From Streptomyces venezuelae (GTDB lineage Bacteria; Actinomycetota; Actinomycetes; Streptomycetales; Streptomycetaceae), in NCBI RefSeq assembly GCF_008642315.1, contig NZ_CP029192.1:8246001-8310000 (forward strand): DNA of 64,000 nt. Direction: 5' to 3'. Every line of letters begins with the position of its first letter. The first letter of the stretch is position 1. A model generated the notes under the pieces. That model saw only the letters and a list, made by a program, of their open reading frames with translations, was not told the DNA's origin and did no database searches. This document shows, piece after piece, positions 1-8,632 of this stretch. The position numbers and the translations under genes are program-made.

Positions 1-423
1 CGCTTCCCCGACGCCGACGACATCGTGATCGAGTGGCCGCACCGCTATCTGCGCCGCACCGTGACGGACGCCCGCACCGTCCTGTGCGTCCTCACCCACG
101 ACGCCAAGTTCGACGTGCCGCTGCTCGCGGCGGCCCTGCGGCTGCCCGTCGCGTTCGTCGGCGCCATGGGCTCGCGCCGCACCCACGAGGACCGCAACCG
201 CAGGCTGCGCGACGAGGGCGTCACCGAGGCCGAACTGGCCCGGCTCCGCTCGCCGATCGGCCTCGACCTCGGCGCCCGCACCCCCGAGGAGACGGCCCTC
301 TCCATCGCGGCGGAGATCGTCGCGGTACGCCAGGGCGGCACGGGCCGCCCGCTGACCGGGGCGCTGACACCGATCCACCACGACACGCCCGGCGGTCCTC
401 CGCGGTCCGACGCGCTGGTCTGA
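1..423 (+). CDS. XdhC/CoxI family protein, C-terminal part (5' end outside window)
   Basis: The reading frame is open from base 1, so only the C-terminal 140 residues are present. They match the Rossmann-like C-terminal domain of XdhC/CoxI proteins, which help load sulfurated molybdenum cofactor into xanthine or CO dehydrogenases. The diagnostic block is seen: GAMGSRRT, then RLRSPIGLDLGARTPEE and a run ending IAAEIVA. The stop is followed after 3 bases by a GGGAGG ribosome site for the next gene, so the two are probably cotranscribed. The MoxR/VWA pair at 4.4-6.6 kb and the PucR regulator at 6.9 kb are the sort of neighbours found around molybdenum hydroxylase loci, which suggests hydroxylase subunit genes lie upstream of the window (inference). 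Confidence 0.88.
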   Translation, partial: RFPDADDIVIEWPHRYLRRTVTDARTVLCVLTHDAKFDVPLLAAALRLPVAFVGAMGSRRTHEDRNRRLRDEGVTEAELARLRSPIGLDLGARTPEETALSIAAEIVAVRQGGTGRPLTGALTPIHHDTPGGPPRSDALV

Positions 424-439
424 TTTGGGAGGATCAGCC

Positions 440-814
440 ATGGAGATCAAAGCCTTCATCATCGACGCCGTCGACCCCGAACCGGTCGCCGCCTTCTGGT
501 CCGAGTTGCTCGACTGGCCCGTCGCGGGCCGCACGGGTCCCTACATCTGGCTACGGCGCGAGAACGGCACGGTCCTCGGCATCCAGCGGGTCGACGAACG
601 CAAGACGGTGAAGAACCGCATGCACCTCGACCTCGCCGCGTCCGACTTTGCCGCCGAGCAGCGAAGGGTCGAGGCGCTCGGCGGACGCAGGCTGGAGGGG
701 TACGACGACGGCGGGTTCCTCGTCATGGCCGACCCGGAGGGGAACGAGTTCTGCATCATCCCCGACGAACCCTTCGATCTCGACGACGAAGGACGCACGA
801 ACTACCAGAGCTAG
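440..814 (+). CDS. VOC (glyoxalase/bleomycin-resistance fold) protein
   Basis: A 124-residue protein with a single vicinal-oxygen-chelate-like beta-alpha-beta-beta pattern: an N-terminal IIDAVDPEPVAAFWSELL helix, a central MHLDLAA strand, and the closing VMADPEGNEFCI strand that carries the usual metal-side glutamate. The ATG at 440 is chosen over an in-frame TTG at 425 because GGGAGG lies 7 bases before it. Single-domain VOC proteins normally form dimers; the substrate cannot be read from sequence. It sits 11 bases before the carboxylesterase start and is probably cotranscribed with it. Confidence 0.85.
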   Translation: MEIKAFIIDAVDPEPVAAFWSELLDWPVAGRTGPYIWLRRENGTVLGIQRVDERKTVKNRMHLDLAASDFAAEQRRVEALGGRRLEGYDDGGFLVMADPEGNEFCIIPDEPFDLDDEGRTNYQS

Positions 815-825
815 GGGGCGGTCGC

Positions 826-2055
826 GTGACCGACACCGTGGGGCCGCGTACGGAAGTGCTGCGTACGGGACCGATCCGCTATGCCACCGCGGAGCGCTTC
901 GGGCGGCCCCGCCCCGTACCGGACGACGATCCGCGCCCCGCCTCCGGCGAGATCGCTCCGCAACCGCCCTCCCGGCTCGACTTCGTCATGGGCCCGCCCG
1001 CGGACGTCCACCCCCAGGGCGAGGACTGCCTCAACCTGTCCATCGCCACCCCGGCACGGGACGCGGGACCCAGGCCCGTGCTCGTATGGCTGCACGGCGG
1101 CGGCTTCAGCAGCGGCGCCGGCCTCATGGACTGGTACGACGGAGGAGTGCTCGCCGCCGAGGGCGACGTGGTGGTGGTCAGCGTCAACTACCGCCTGGGA
1201 GCGCTCGGTTACCTGCTCCTCGACGGGGTGAGCGAGGGCAACCTCGGTCTCTTCGACCAGGTGGAGGCGCTGCGGTGGGTCCACACGCACATCGCCGCAT
1301 ACGGCGGCGACCCCACCGACGTCACGGTGCTCGGACAGTCCGCCGGCGGGATCTCCGTACGCCTTCTCATGGAACTGCCCGAGGCGCGCGGCCTGTTCCG
1401 CAGGGCGATCCTCCAGAGCGCGCCGCTGGAGATCACCGCCCGGCCCGCGGCGGAGTCCCACGCACTCGGCCGGTACTTCGCCGACGCGCTCGGCACCGAC
1501 CCGCGCACCGCCGACCTCCCCGCCCTGCTCGCCGCACAGGGCGAGACGGCCCGCCACCACCTGCGCGGCGCGGGCCGGCGCATGGAACCCGCGTTCATAC
1601 CGGTGGAGGGCGCCGGCCCCGTCCCCGCTCCCGGCGGGCCGCCCGGTGACGGCGTCCGGGGCCTCGACGTCCTGTACGGCTGGAACGCCGACGACATGAT
1701 CGTCTTCATGGGCGAGGACGACGACGCGGCCGTGCGCACCCGCGAGGTGTACGAGGAGCCGCTGACGCGCCACGCGGAGCGGCTGGCCCGGGCCGGTGCC
1801 CGGGTCCACGCGTACCGCGTCGACTGGCGGCCCGCCGGGTCCCCGCTCGGGGCGGCCCACTGCCTCGAACTGCCGCTGCTCTTCGGCACCCGTGACGCCT
1901 GGCGGTCGGCACCGATGCTGGGCAGCACGCCGCGCGAGGAGACCGAGAGGCTCGGCAGGGCCCTGCGTTCCGCGTGGCTCGGCTTCGCCCGCACCGGCAC
2001 CTTCGACGGCCTGCCCGCGCCGCTCACGGACGGGCCGGTGCCCGGGCCCTCATGA
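826..2055 (+). CDS. type B carboxylesterase/lipase family hydrolase
   Basis: An alpha/beta hydrolase of 409 residues, shorter than the usual ~500. Visible landmarks are the oxyanion-hole HGGGF near residues 90-94, the EDCLNL motif of type B carboxylesterases near 66-71, and the nucleophile elbow GQSAGG with Ser172. A late histidine in the GAAHCLELPLLFG segment fits the catalytic His. No signal peptide is seen, so it is probably cytoplasmic. Likely reaction is hydrolysis of a carboxylic ester; substrate unknown. The GTG start has a GGGGCGG ribosome site. The stop codon lies in a TCATGA sequence that also holds the stop of the convergent flavoprotein gene, so the two genes overlap by 6 bases. 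Confidence 0.9.
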   Translation: MTDTVGPRTEVLRTGPIRYATAERFGRPRPVPDDDPRPASGEIAPQPPSRLDFVMGPPADVHPQGEDCLNLSIATPARDAGPRPVLVWLHGGGFSSGAGLMDWYDGGVLAAEGDVVVVSVNYRLGALGYLLLDGVSEGNLGLFDQVEALRWVHTHIAAYGGDPTDVTVLGQSAGGISVRLLMELPEARGLFRRAILQSAPLEITARPAAESHALGRYFADALGTDPRTADLPALLAAQGETARHHLRGAGRRMEPAFIPVEGAGPVPAPGGPPGDGVRGLDVLYGWNADDMIVFMGEDDDAAVRTREVYEEPLTRHAERLARAGARVHAYRVDWRPAGSPLGAAHCLELPLLFGTRDAWRSAPMLGSTPREETERLGRALRSAWLGFARTGTFDGLPAPLTDGPVPGPS

Positions 2056-3600
2056 GTCCGGCAGCTCCCGCGGCTCCAGCGGGCGCGTCGCGGGCCCCTG
2101 CAGCACCGAGCCGTCGGTGGCGAAACGCGAGCCGTGGCAGGGGCACTCCCACGTCGTCTCCGCCTCGTTGAACGCGACCAGGCACCCGAGGTGGGTGCAG
2201 CGGGCGGAGACGGCGTGCAGGGCGCCGGACTCGTCACGGTGCACCGCGCAGCGGCGGCCCTCGACGCGGACCACGGCCCCGGCGCCCGCCGGGATGTCGT
2301 CGACGGAGTCGACGTGGGTCGTGCGGAGCCGGTCCCCGATGAAGTGCTTGGCGACCTCGGCCTGCTGGCCCAGCAGGGACGGCATCTCCCGCACGGTGCT
2401 CCACAGCCGCCGCGGGTCGTACAGCTCGGCCCACGAGGACTTCTCCCCGGCGACGAGCCGGGCGAGGAGCTGCCCGGCCATGACGCCGCCGCTCATGCCC
2501 CAGCCGCCGAACCCCGTCGCCACATAGGTGTGCCGGGCGCCGGGGTGGAAGGGCCCGACCATCGGCACGCCGTCCGTGACGTCGTTGTCCTGCGCCGCCC
2601 ACCGGTACGCCGTCGCGCCGACGTCGAAGCGTTCCCGCATCCACCTGTCCAGGGCCACGAAACCGGCGGCGGGGTCGCCCGTGCCCGGGGTGAAGCTGTC
2701 ACCCGTGACGATGAGGAGACGCCCGCCGGCGCCGCCGTAGGGCGCGGTCCGCACCGACCGCTTGCCCTCGTCCTGCGTGATGTACATGCCGTCCGGGTCC
2801 TCCCCGGCGGCGAGCGGCGCCGCGACGACCAGTTCGCGCCGCGGGGAGAGCCGGGCGAACAGCAGGGCGCGGTCGAAGACCGGGTAGTGCGTGGCGATGA
2901 CGACGGACCGCGCGGTGACCGTGTGCCCGACCTCGGTCGTCACGGCGCAGGGAGCCCCGTCGTGCAGCTTGGTGATCCGGGTGCGCTCGTGGATGACACC
3001 GCCGCGCGCCCGCAGGTCCTCGGCCAGGCCCAGCAGATAGGCGCGGGGGTGGAACTGCGCCTGGTCCTCGACGCGTACCGCGCCGGCCACGGGGAAGGGC
3101 AGCCCGGTCTCGTCCGTGTACGACGCGGCGAGCCCGGCGTCCCTGGCCGCGGCGGCCTCGGCCCGCAGCTCGTCGGTGCGGTCGGCCCGCGTGGTGTAGG
3201 TGTAGGCGGGCGCGCGCTCCAGCTCGCAGTCGATGCCGAGCTCGGCACTGATCGCCGCCACGTGCTCCACCGCCTGCTGCTGCGACTCCGCGTAGAGGCG
3301 GGCACCTTCCGGACCGCGGGTGCGGCGCAGCCGGTCGTAGACCAGGGAGTGCAGCGCGGTCAGCTTGGCGGTGGTGTTGCCGGTGACTCCGGCGGCGATG
3401 CGGTCGGCTTCCAGGACGGCGACCGACCGCCCGTCACGCGCCAGCTCCCAGGCCGTGCTGAGCCCCGCGACACCGCCGCCGACCACGGCGACGTCCACCT
3501 CGATGTCCTCGGCGAGCGACGGGTGGGACGTCGACGCGCTGGTCTCCATCCAGTACGACTCGGGGCGCCCCGGCAGCGGGCCGGGCCTCTTCGCGTTCAT
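2050..3600 (-). CDS. FAD-dependent oxidoreductase with C-terminal Rieske domain
   Basis: A 516-residue two-domain protein. The N-terminal DAO-type flavin domain shows the dinucleotide motif VVGGGVAGLSTAWELA near residue 38, with the ribose-binding acidic end LEAD, and a late FGGWGMSGG flavin motif. The C-terminal ~90 residues are a Rieske [2Fe-2S] domain with CTHLGC and CPCHGSRF, supplying the two Cys-His pairs. This architecture is common in actinobacteria; the substrate is not known and electron passage between flavin and cluster is expected from the family. The start at 3600 is chosen because GGAG precedes it; the frame stays open upstream but without family similarity. It is a single gene, convergent with the esterase. 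Confidence 0.9.
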   Translation of the reverse strand: MNAKRPGPLPGRPESYWMETSASTSHPSLAEDIEVDVAVVGGGVAGLSTAWELARDGRSVAVLEADRIAAGVTGNTTAKLTALHSLVYDRLRRTRGPEGARLYAESQQQAVEHVAAISAELGIDCELERAPAYTYTTRADRTDELRAEAAAARDAGLAASYTDETGLPFPVAGAVRVEDQAQFHPRAYLLGLAEDLRARGGVIHERTRITKLHDGAPCAVTTEVGHTVTARSVVIATHYPVFDRALLFARLSPRRELVVAAPLAAGEDPDGMYITQDEGKRSVRTAPYGGAGGRLLIVTGDSFTPGTGDPAAGFVALDRWMRERFDVGATAYRWAAQDNDVTDGVPMVGPFHPGARHTYVATGFGGWGMSGGVMAGQLLARLVAGEKSSWAELYDPRRLWSTVREMPSLLGQQAEVAKHFIGDRLRTTHVDSVDDIPAGAGAVVRVEGRRCAVHRDESGALHAVSARCTHLGCLVAFNEAETTWECPCHGSRFATDGSVLQGPATRPLEPRELPDS

Positions 3601-3719
3601 GCGGGCTCCGTGACGGCGTGCACAGCGGCCTCCAGGGTGTCGGCGTCCGGACCGAGTCTCCTCCGGACCCGGTGCCAAACCCGGCCGCCGCGCCGCCGCC
3701 ACGGCAGGCCCCGCGTGGA

Positions 3720-4175
3720 TCAGAGCCAGTCGCGGGGCAGCGTCTCCTTCCAGGTGCGGGAGAAGACGCGGCGCTCGCCCTCGTAGCCGTCCAGGGTCGC
3801 GTCGACGAAGAAGTGGTCCTCGTCGCACCTGAGGGTCGTCCGGGTCCGCACGCTCACGTCCCACTCGTCCCGCCGCAACCGCATCGTCCAGTCCGATTCG
3901 CCGCCCACCGACGTGAAGTCGTCGCCGGTGGCCGTGTACCGCTCGAAGGCGCGGCATCCGACGTCGAGCCCGATCTCGTCGTAGCGCACGGTGCCCCGGT
4001 CCTTGACGATCTCCAGGGAGGAGTCGTATCCGACCAGGTCACGCTTGACCTCCCAGCGCTGCTCCGGAGGGGACAGCTGCGTGGTGGCGAGCGGCGGGGT
4101 GCCCTCGGGCTCGCCGAACGGCCGCTGCGACGCGTTCTCCGGCTCCGCCGTCGGCCGCACCGGCAGGCGCAGGGG
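3720..4175 (-). pseudogene. remnant: C-terminal segment of a CocE/NonD (S15-like) hydrolase
   Basis: About 146 residues resemble the extreme C-terminal beta-rich region of CocE/NonD family hydrolases: RWEVKRDL near the start, then a DWTMRLRRDEWDVSVRT strand pair and the closing SRTWKETLPRDWL. The catalytic alpha/beta hydrolase domain and cap that should precede it (several hundred residues) are absent. A GTG at 4160 could start a short ORF but has no convincing ribosome site. Upstream the frame runs into sequence that looks like the head of a different gene (4176-4254), so this reads as the tail left by a deletion. The family call rests on remembered C-terminal patterns. Confidence 0.5.
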
Positions 4176-4254
4176 GCAAGTTCGCGTCGTCCAGGCCGAT
4201 CACGAAGATGTTCTTCGGCGGGGTCTGTGGGTGTGCTTGTGCCTGTGCGGTCAC
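4176..4254 (-). pseudogene. remnant: N-terminal segment of an ATP-grasp-like gene
   Basis: From a GTG at 4254, with AGGA about 9 bases upstream, a frame reads into PPKNIFVIGLDDANL. That resembles the first strand of Streptomyces ATP-grasp domain proteins. The similarity stops after about 25 codons, and the frame change to the CocE/NonD-like tail occurs near 4176. The two pieces lie in the same orientation, as expected if one deletion removed the rest of both genes. Identification is weak because the segment is short. Confidence 0.35.
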
Positions 4255-4385
4255 GGAATGTCGTCCTGTCGCAGTGCAGGCCGCCGAGTGCCCATGGGCT
4301 GCAAAGGCACACGTCAGGAGGCCGTCGGCGGGTCGTGCGGTGGCGGTCTGGGTATGCGTGTGCGCGGGAATGGCGCGGCAGGCAC

Positions 4386-5765
4386 TCAGACCGGCAGCAG
4401 CCGCGCGATCAACCCGCTGAGCTGCTGCGCGTTGCGGCACTCGTGCATCTCGACGAGTTCGGCGTACGCGTACGCCGCCGAGTCCCCGCTCGACCACTGC
4501 CCGCGCCCCTCGGGGTTGAGCCAGTAGACGCGGCGGGCCCGGTCGGCGATGTGCCGCAGGGCGGGGAGATTGGGGTCGCTCATGTTCGTGCGGGCGTCGC
4601 CGAGGACGAAGACCGTGGAGCGCGGGCCGACCGCGTCGACGTACCGCTCGGCGAACTCGCCCAGGGACGTGCCGTAGTCACTGCTGCCGTGCCACCCCGT
4701 CACCGTCGCCTCGTCCAGGATGCGGGCGCCGAGCCCGGCCGGGTCGGTGCCGCCGTGCGCGAGCAGGTCCGTCACCTCGTCGACCCGGTTGACGAAGGCG
4801 AACACGCGCACCTTGCCGAACTGGTCGTGCAGCGCCTGAACCAGCAGCATCGTGAAGTTCGCGAAGCCCGCGACCGAACCCGACACGTCGCAGAGCAGGA
4901 CGAGTTCGGGACGCGCGGGACGGCGGCGCCGCAGTACGGGACGCATCGGCACGCCGCCGGTCGACAGCGAACCGCGCAGGGTGCGGCGCAGATCGATGCT
5001 GCCGTGCGCGGCCCTGCGGCGCCGGGCCGCGAGGCGCGTCGCGAGCTTGCGGGCGAGTGGATGCACCGCACGACGGAGTTCGTCCAGCTGCCCCCGGCCC
5101 GCCAGGAGGAAATCGACGCGGTCGGCGCTGGGGGCCACGGCACGGCGGGCGATCTCCTCGGTGCCGCGCCGCTCGGCGACCCGGCGGCGCGCCTCGGTCC
5201 CTACGCGCGCACGGAAACCCTCGATGCGGCGCCGGACCTCGTCGGCGAGCAGCCGTTCGGTGAACGCGGCCCGGTCCGCGCCCTGTTCGGCCGGTCCCGC
5301 GCGGAGAGCGGCGAGGACACGTGCGAGCAGCGTCTCCGGCCGCAGCCTGCTCAGTGTCTGATACGAGGACCAGCCGTCCCCTCCCTGGCCGGGAGAGCCG
5401 TACCCGCCGAAGCCGTCCACGGCCTCACCCGCCAGCTGTGCGAGGAGAGCCTGGTCGTCCGCGGCGAGCGCGGCCACGAGTCGTTCGCGCAGCGCGTCCC
5501 GGTCGCCGTCACCGCGTACCGGCGCACCGACGCCCGCTGGAAAGTACAGATCGAAGACGGGGTCGAAGACCGCGCGCTGGCTCTCCCGGTGGAGCAGCGC
5601 GGCGGCGAGGCCTTCCCTGACGCGCTCCCTGTCGGTGAGACCGAGCGCCTCCAGGGCGGCCGCGGCGTCGACGGTCTCGCCGGGACCGATGCGCAGGCCG
5701 TGCGACCGGAGCGTCTTGACCAGCCCGGTGATCCGCCCGGTGACGCCGTCGGGCGGCGCCGTCAC
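4386..5765 (-). CDS. VWA domain protein, CoxE-like
   Basis: A 459-residue protein whose C-terminal half is a von Willebrand A domain with a complete MIDAS-type DVSGS near residue 291 and a following threonine/aspartate region (GDARTNMSDPN). The N-terminal half is helical and arginine-rich, as in CoxE-like proteins. It overlaps the upstream MoxR ATPase gene by 4 bases (GTGA), so the pair is translationally coupled. MoxR/VWA pairs act as metal-cofactor insertion chaperones in several systems; CoxD/CoxE serve CO dehydrogenase. Together with the XdhC fragment at base 1, a role in molybdenum hydroxylase maturation is plausible but inferred. Confidence 0.88.
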   Translation of the reverse strand: MTAPPDGVTGRITGLVKTLRSHGLRIGPGETVDAAAALEALGLTDRERVREGLAAALLHRESQRAVFDPVFDLYFPAGVGAPVRGDGDRDALRERLVAALAADDQALLAQLAGEAVDGFGGYGSPGQGGDGWSSYQTLSRLRPETLLARVLAALRAGPAEQGADRAAFTERLLADEVRRRIEGFRARVGTEARRRVAERRGTEEIARRAVAPSADRVDFLLAGRGQLDELRRAVHPLARKLATRLAARRRRAAHGSIDLRRTLRGSLSTGGVPMRPVLRRRRPARPELVLLCDVSGSVAGFANFTMLLVQALHDQFGKVRVFAFVNRVDEVTDLLAHGGTDPAGLGARILDEATVTGWHGSSDYGTSLGEFAERYVDAVGPRSTVFVLGDARTNMSDPNLPALRHIADRARRVYWLNPEGRGQWSSGDSAAYAYAELVEMHECRNAQQLSGLIARLLPV

Positions 5766-6631
5766 ACCGCGTCCAGGTCCAGCTTGGCGGCCGCCTTCAG
5801 CACGTCGTCCTGATGCTTGAGCACCACACCGAGGCTGTCGCGCACGACGTTCTCGTCCAGAGTGTCCGCACCGAGTGCCAGCAGTGTCCGCGCCCAGTCG
5901 ATGGTCTCCGCGACCGACGGCACCTTGCGCAGGTCCATCGCGCGCAGCGCGCCGACCACCCGCACCACCGACGCGGCGAGCGCCTCGTCGAGACCGGGCA
6001 CCTTCATCCGGACGATGCGACGCTCCAACTCCTCCTCGGGAAAACCGATGTGGAGGAAGAGACAGCGGCGGCGCAGCGCCTCGGACAGCTCACGGCTCGC
6101 GTTGGAGGTGAGGACGACGAACGGGCGGCGCTCCGCCCTGACCGTGCCGAGCTCCGGAACCGTGACCTGGAAGTCGCTGAGGACTTCGAGGAGGAGCCCC
6201 TCGACCTCGACATCGGCCTTGTCCGTCTCGTCGATCAGCAGGACCTTCGGCTCGGCGCCGCGGATCGCGGTCAGCAACGGCCGCGCGAGCAGGAACTCCT
6301 CGCTGAAGATGTCGGTGCGCGTCTCGTCCCACGACTCGTCGCGGCCCGCGGTGATGCGCAGCAACTGCTTGGCGTGGTTCCACTCGTACAGGGCGCGGGA
6401 CTCGTCGACACCCTCGTAGCACTGCAACCGTACGAGCCGCGCCCCTGCGACCTCGGCGACGGCTTTCGCCAGCTCCGTCTTGCCGACCCCCGCCGGGCCC
6501 TCCACCAGCAGGGGCTTGCCGAGCCGGTCGGCCAGGAAGACGGTCGTGGCGACGGCGGGCGAGGCCAGATAGCCGGTGGTGGCCAGGCGTGCGGCGACGT
6601 CGTCGACGGACGTGAAGTACCCGGTCGTCAT
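5762..6631 (-). CDS. MoxR-type AAA+ ATPase, CoxD-like
   Basis: A 289-residue AAA+ ATPase. Walker A is EGPAGVGKTE near residues 43-52, Walker B is VLLIDETDKAD near 129-139, and the sensor-1 region reads VLTSNASRELSEALRRRC with the arginine finger pair. The ATG at 6631 has AGGAGAA six bases upstream. It is the first gene of a two-gene operon with the VWA protein. MoxR ATPases use ATP hydrolysis to remodel or load cofactors into partner enzymes; the exact client is not known here. Confidence 0.9.
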   Translation of the reverse strand: MTTGYFTSVDDVAARLATTGYLASPAVATTVFLADRLGKPLLVEGPAGVGKTELAKAVAEVAGARLVRLQCYEGVDESRALYEWNHAKQLLRITAGRDESWDETRTDIFSEEFLLARPLLTAIRGAEPKVLLIDETDKADVEVEGLLLEVLSDFQVTVPELGTVRAERRPFVVLTSNASRELSEALRRRCLFLHIGFPEEELERRIVRMKVPGLDEALAASVVRVVGALRAMDLRKVPSVAETIDWARTLLALGADTLDENVVRDSLGVVLKHQDDVLKAAAKLDLDAV

Positions 6632-6895
6632 GCGGAGTTCTCCTGTGCTCGCCGGCTCCACCGGCGCCTCTCCTGGGTCCCGGCCCTCGTACCCGATCAG
6701 CTCGGGGCGTCCCTCCACAACGGGCGGACGCCGTTTGCGTCGAACGTCACGTGGTCCGTACGCAGAGCTCTCCGTACGACCTGGACGGCGCCGTAGCCCT
6801 GCGGTTACCGGCCGAAGGGCTTTATGGGTTAGAAAGATGGCAAAGCAAATCATTCGACACGGTGACGCCGTTTCACCAGGACCCCGGGGGCGGAC

Positions 6896-7957
6896 ATGGC
6901 AGGGCACGGCATACCCGAGGCCTATCTCGAGGACTATGACCGGATCCTGGCCGCCGCCGCGGCGACCGGGCGCCGGCTGACCCGGGACGAGCTGGACTCG
7001 CGGCGCGCGCTGGGGGAGCGGGCGGCGGATGCGGGGCTCGGGCTGCGGGCTCTGGTGGGCGCGCACCTCGCGGCGACCCGCGCCCACTGGCCCGCTGCCG
7101 GGGACGCCCCCGCCGACCGTGTCCTGGCCGCCGTCGAGCAGGCCGTGGACGCCCTCGCCGAAGGGTACGAACGGGCGCAGCGCCTGGCGGTACGCCAACA
7201 GGAGGCCGCCCGGCGGGAGTTCGTCGATGACCTGCTCCACGGGCGCAGCGATCTCGGCAGGCTCGCCGAACGCGCCGAACGCTTCGGGCTGCGCCTCTCC
7301 TACGAACACGCGGTCGCCGTCGCCCAGGGCTCGCGCGGCTACGAGGAGGGGGACGCCGTGCCGCGCGAGGTGGAGGGCGCCCTCGTCGGCCGGTTCGGCG
7401 ACCGCAGCATCCTGCTCACGACGAAGGAGGGCCGGCTGGTGTGCATCGCCCCGGGCGACCAGGGCGAGGTCCTCGCCTTCTTCGCCAAGCACGCGTACGC
7501 CGCCGTCGACGGCGCCCGCGTCGTCATCGGCCGCCCGCAGCCCGGCCCGGGCGGTGTCGTCCAGTCGTACGAGGAGGCGCTCAACGCCTTGGACCTGGCG
7601 GAGCGCCTCGAACTCGACGAACCCGTGCTGCACGCCGCCGACCTGCTGGTCTACCCCGTGCTGACCCGCGACCGGCAGGCCATGGCCGATCTGGTGGTCC
7701 ATACGCTCGGCCCGCTGCGGGACGCCCGCGGCGGCGCGCGGCCCCTCATCGACACGCTCACCGCGTTCTTCGACTCGGGCTGTGTCGCGGCGGAGGCGGC
7801 CCGCCGCCTCTCGCTGAGCGTGCGCGCCCTGACGTACCGCCTGGAGCGCATCCACCGGCTCACGGGGGCCAATCCGGCCGATCCCGTGCACCGCTACACG
7901 CTCCAGACCGCGGTGATCGGCGCCCGCCTGCTCGACTGGCCCGACCAGCCGTTCTAA
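6896..7957 (+). CDS. PucR-family transcriptional regulator
   Basis: A 353-residue protein with the PucR layout: a helical N-terminal region, a central GGDEF-like/RsbT co-antagonist-like region, and a C-terminal PucR helix-turn-helix near residues 283-324, seen as LIDTLTAFFDSGCVAAEAARRLSLSVRALTYRLERI. PucR members often respond to purine or nitrogen status, which would fit with the XdhC relative at base 1, but no operator is evident. It has no neighbour in the same direction within 1.4 kb. Its stop codon directly abuts the left end of the MITE-like element. Confidence 0.87.
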   Translation: MAGHGIPEAYLEDYDRILAAAAATGRRLTRDELDSRRALGERAADAGLGLRALVGAHLAATRAHWPAAGDAPADRVLAAVEQAVDALAEGYERAQRLAVRQQEAARREFVDDLLHGRSDLGRLAERAERFGLRLSYEHAVAVAQGSRGYEEGDAVPREVEGALVGRFGDRSILLTTKEGRLVCIAPGDQGEVLAFFAKHAYAAVDGARVVIGRPQPGPGGVVQSYEEALNALDLAERLELDEPVLHAADLLVYPVLTRDRQAMADLVVHTLGPLRDARGGARPLIDTLTAFFDSGCVAAEAARRLSLSVRALTYRLERIHRLTGANPADPVHRYTLQTAVIGARLLDWPDQPF

Positions 7958-8159
7958 GGCCTGTGTCGGAAGTCCCGCCTGCCCCGCGACGTCCGGCACG
8001 CATTCCCCCACGCCTGAAGGGCGCGGGGGGACCCCCAGCGGCGTTGTCGGGTCGCCCCGGTACAACCAGTATCGGGGCGACCCTCCGCCTTGCGATCGCA
8101 CGCACCGGACGCCGCGGGGCCCGCCCTCCGGTCGGACGACGGGACTTCCGACACAGGCC
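7958..8159. repeat. MITE-like inverted-repeat element, copy 1
   Basis: A 202-base non-coding unit bounded by perfect 20-base terminal inverted repeats: GGCCTGTGTCGGAAGTCCCG at 7958-7977 and its complement at 8140-8159. The interior has further palindromes, including GTCGCCCC with GGGGCGAC near 8050-8085. There is no transposase frame. A second, shorter copy with related ends lies at 10828-10899. The hairpin could also end transcription of the PucR gene and the convergent CoA-binding gene. Confidence 0.75.
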
Positions 8160-8173
8160 CTGGTCCGGCCGTC

Positions 8174-8581
8174 TCAGCCGAGGCGCGGGATCTCGATGGC
8201 CGGGCAGCGGTCCATGACCATGTCCAGGCCCGCGGCGCGCGTCCTGTCGTACGCCGCCTCGTCGATCACACCCAGCTGGAACCAGACCGCGCTCGCACCC
8301 GCGGCGACCGCGTCGTCGGCGACCCGGCCCGCCAGCGAGCTGTTCACGAAGACGTCCACCACGTCGACCGGGAACGGCACGGCGGACAGGGACGTGTACC
8401 CCTGCTCGCCGTGGACCGTCTCCGCCTTGGGGTGGATGGGCACCACGCGCTTGCCGAAGTGCTGCAGGACCGACGCGACGCGGAACGCCGCGCGGTCGCG
8501 GTTGTTCGACAGGCCCACGACGGCCCAGGTGTCGCCGAGCTCCGTCAGGATCCTGCGCACCGTCTCGTCGTCGCCGTACAT
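8174..8581 (-). CDS. CoA-binding protein (CoA_binding_2 / YccU family)
   Basis: A 135-residue Rossmann-like protein. It shows TWAVVGLSNNRDRAAFRVASVL at the nucleotide-binding loop, then KRVVPIHPKAETVHGEQGYTSL and VDVVDVFVNSSLAGRVADDAVAAGASAVWFQLG, the standard pattern of this family. Length is normal. The ATG at 8581 follows GAGGAGG. These cytoplasmic proteins bind CoA in structures; their physiological role is unclear. It ends 14 bases from the MITE-like element and lies downstream of terD in the same direction, so it may be read from the same promoter. Confidence 0.88.
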   Translation of the reverse strand: MYGDDETVRRILTELGDTWAVVGLSNNRDRAAFRVASVLQHFGKRVVPIHPKAETVHGEQGYTSLSAVPFPVDVVDVFVNSSLAGRVADDAVAAGASAVWFQLGVIDEAAYDRTRAAGLDMVMDRCPAIEIPRLG

Positions 8582-8632
8582 GGCCTGCCTCCTCGTGTGT
8601 CGCGGCGGGATGCCGTCAGAGCCGTGCGCGTG

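Noticed and set aside
2134..5813. Long plus-strand open frames across the flavoprotein and VWA genes
   Set aside because: Antisense shadows; the minus-strand products have full Rieske and MIDAS motifs.
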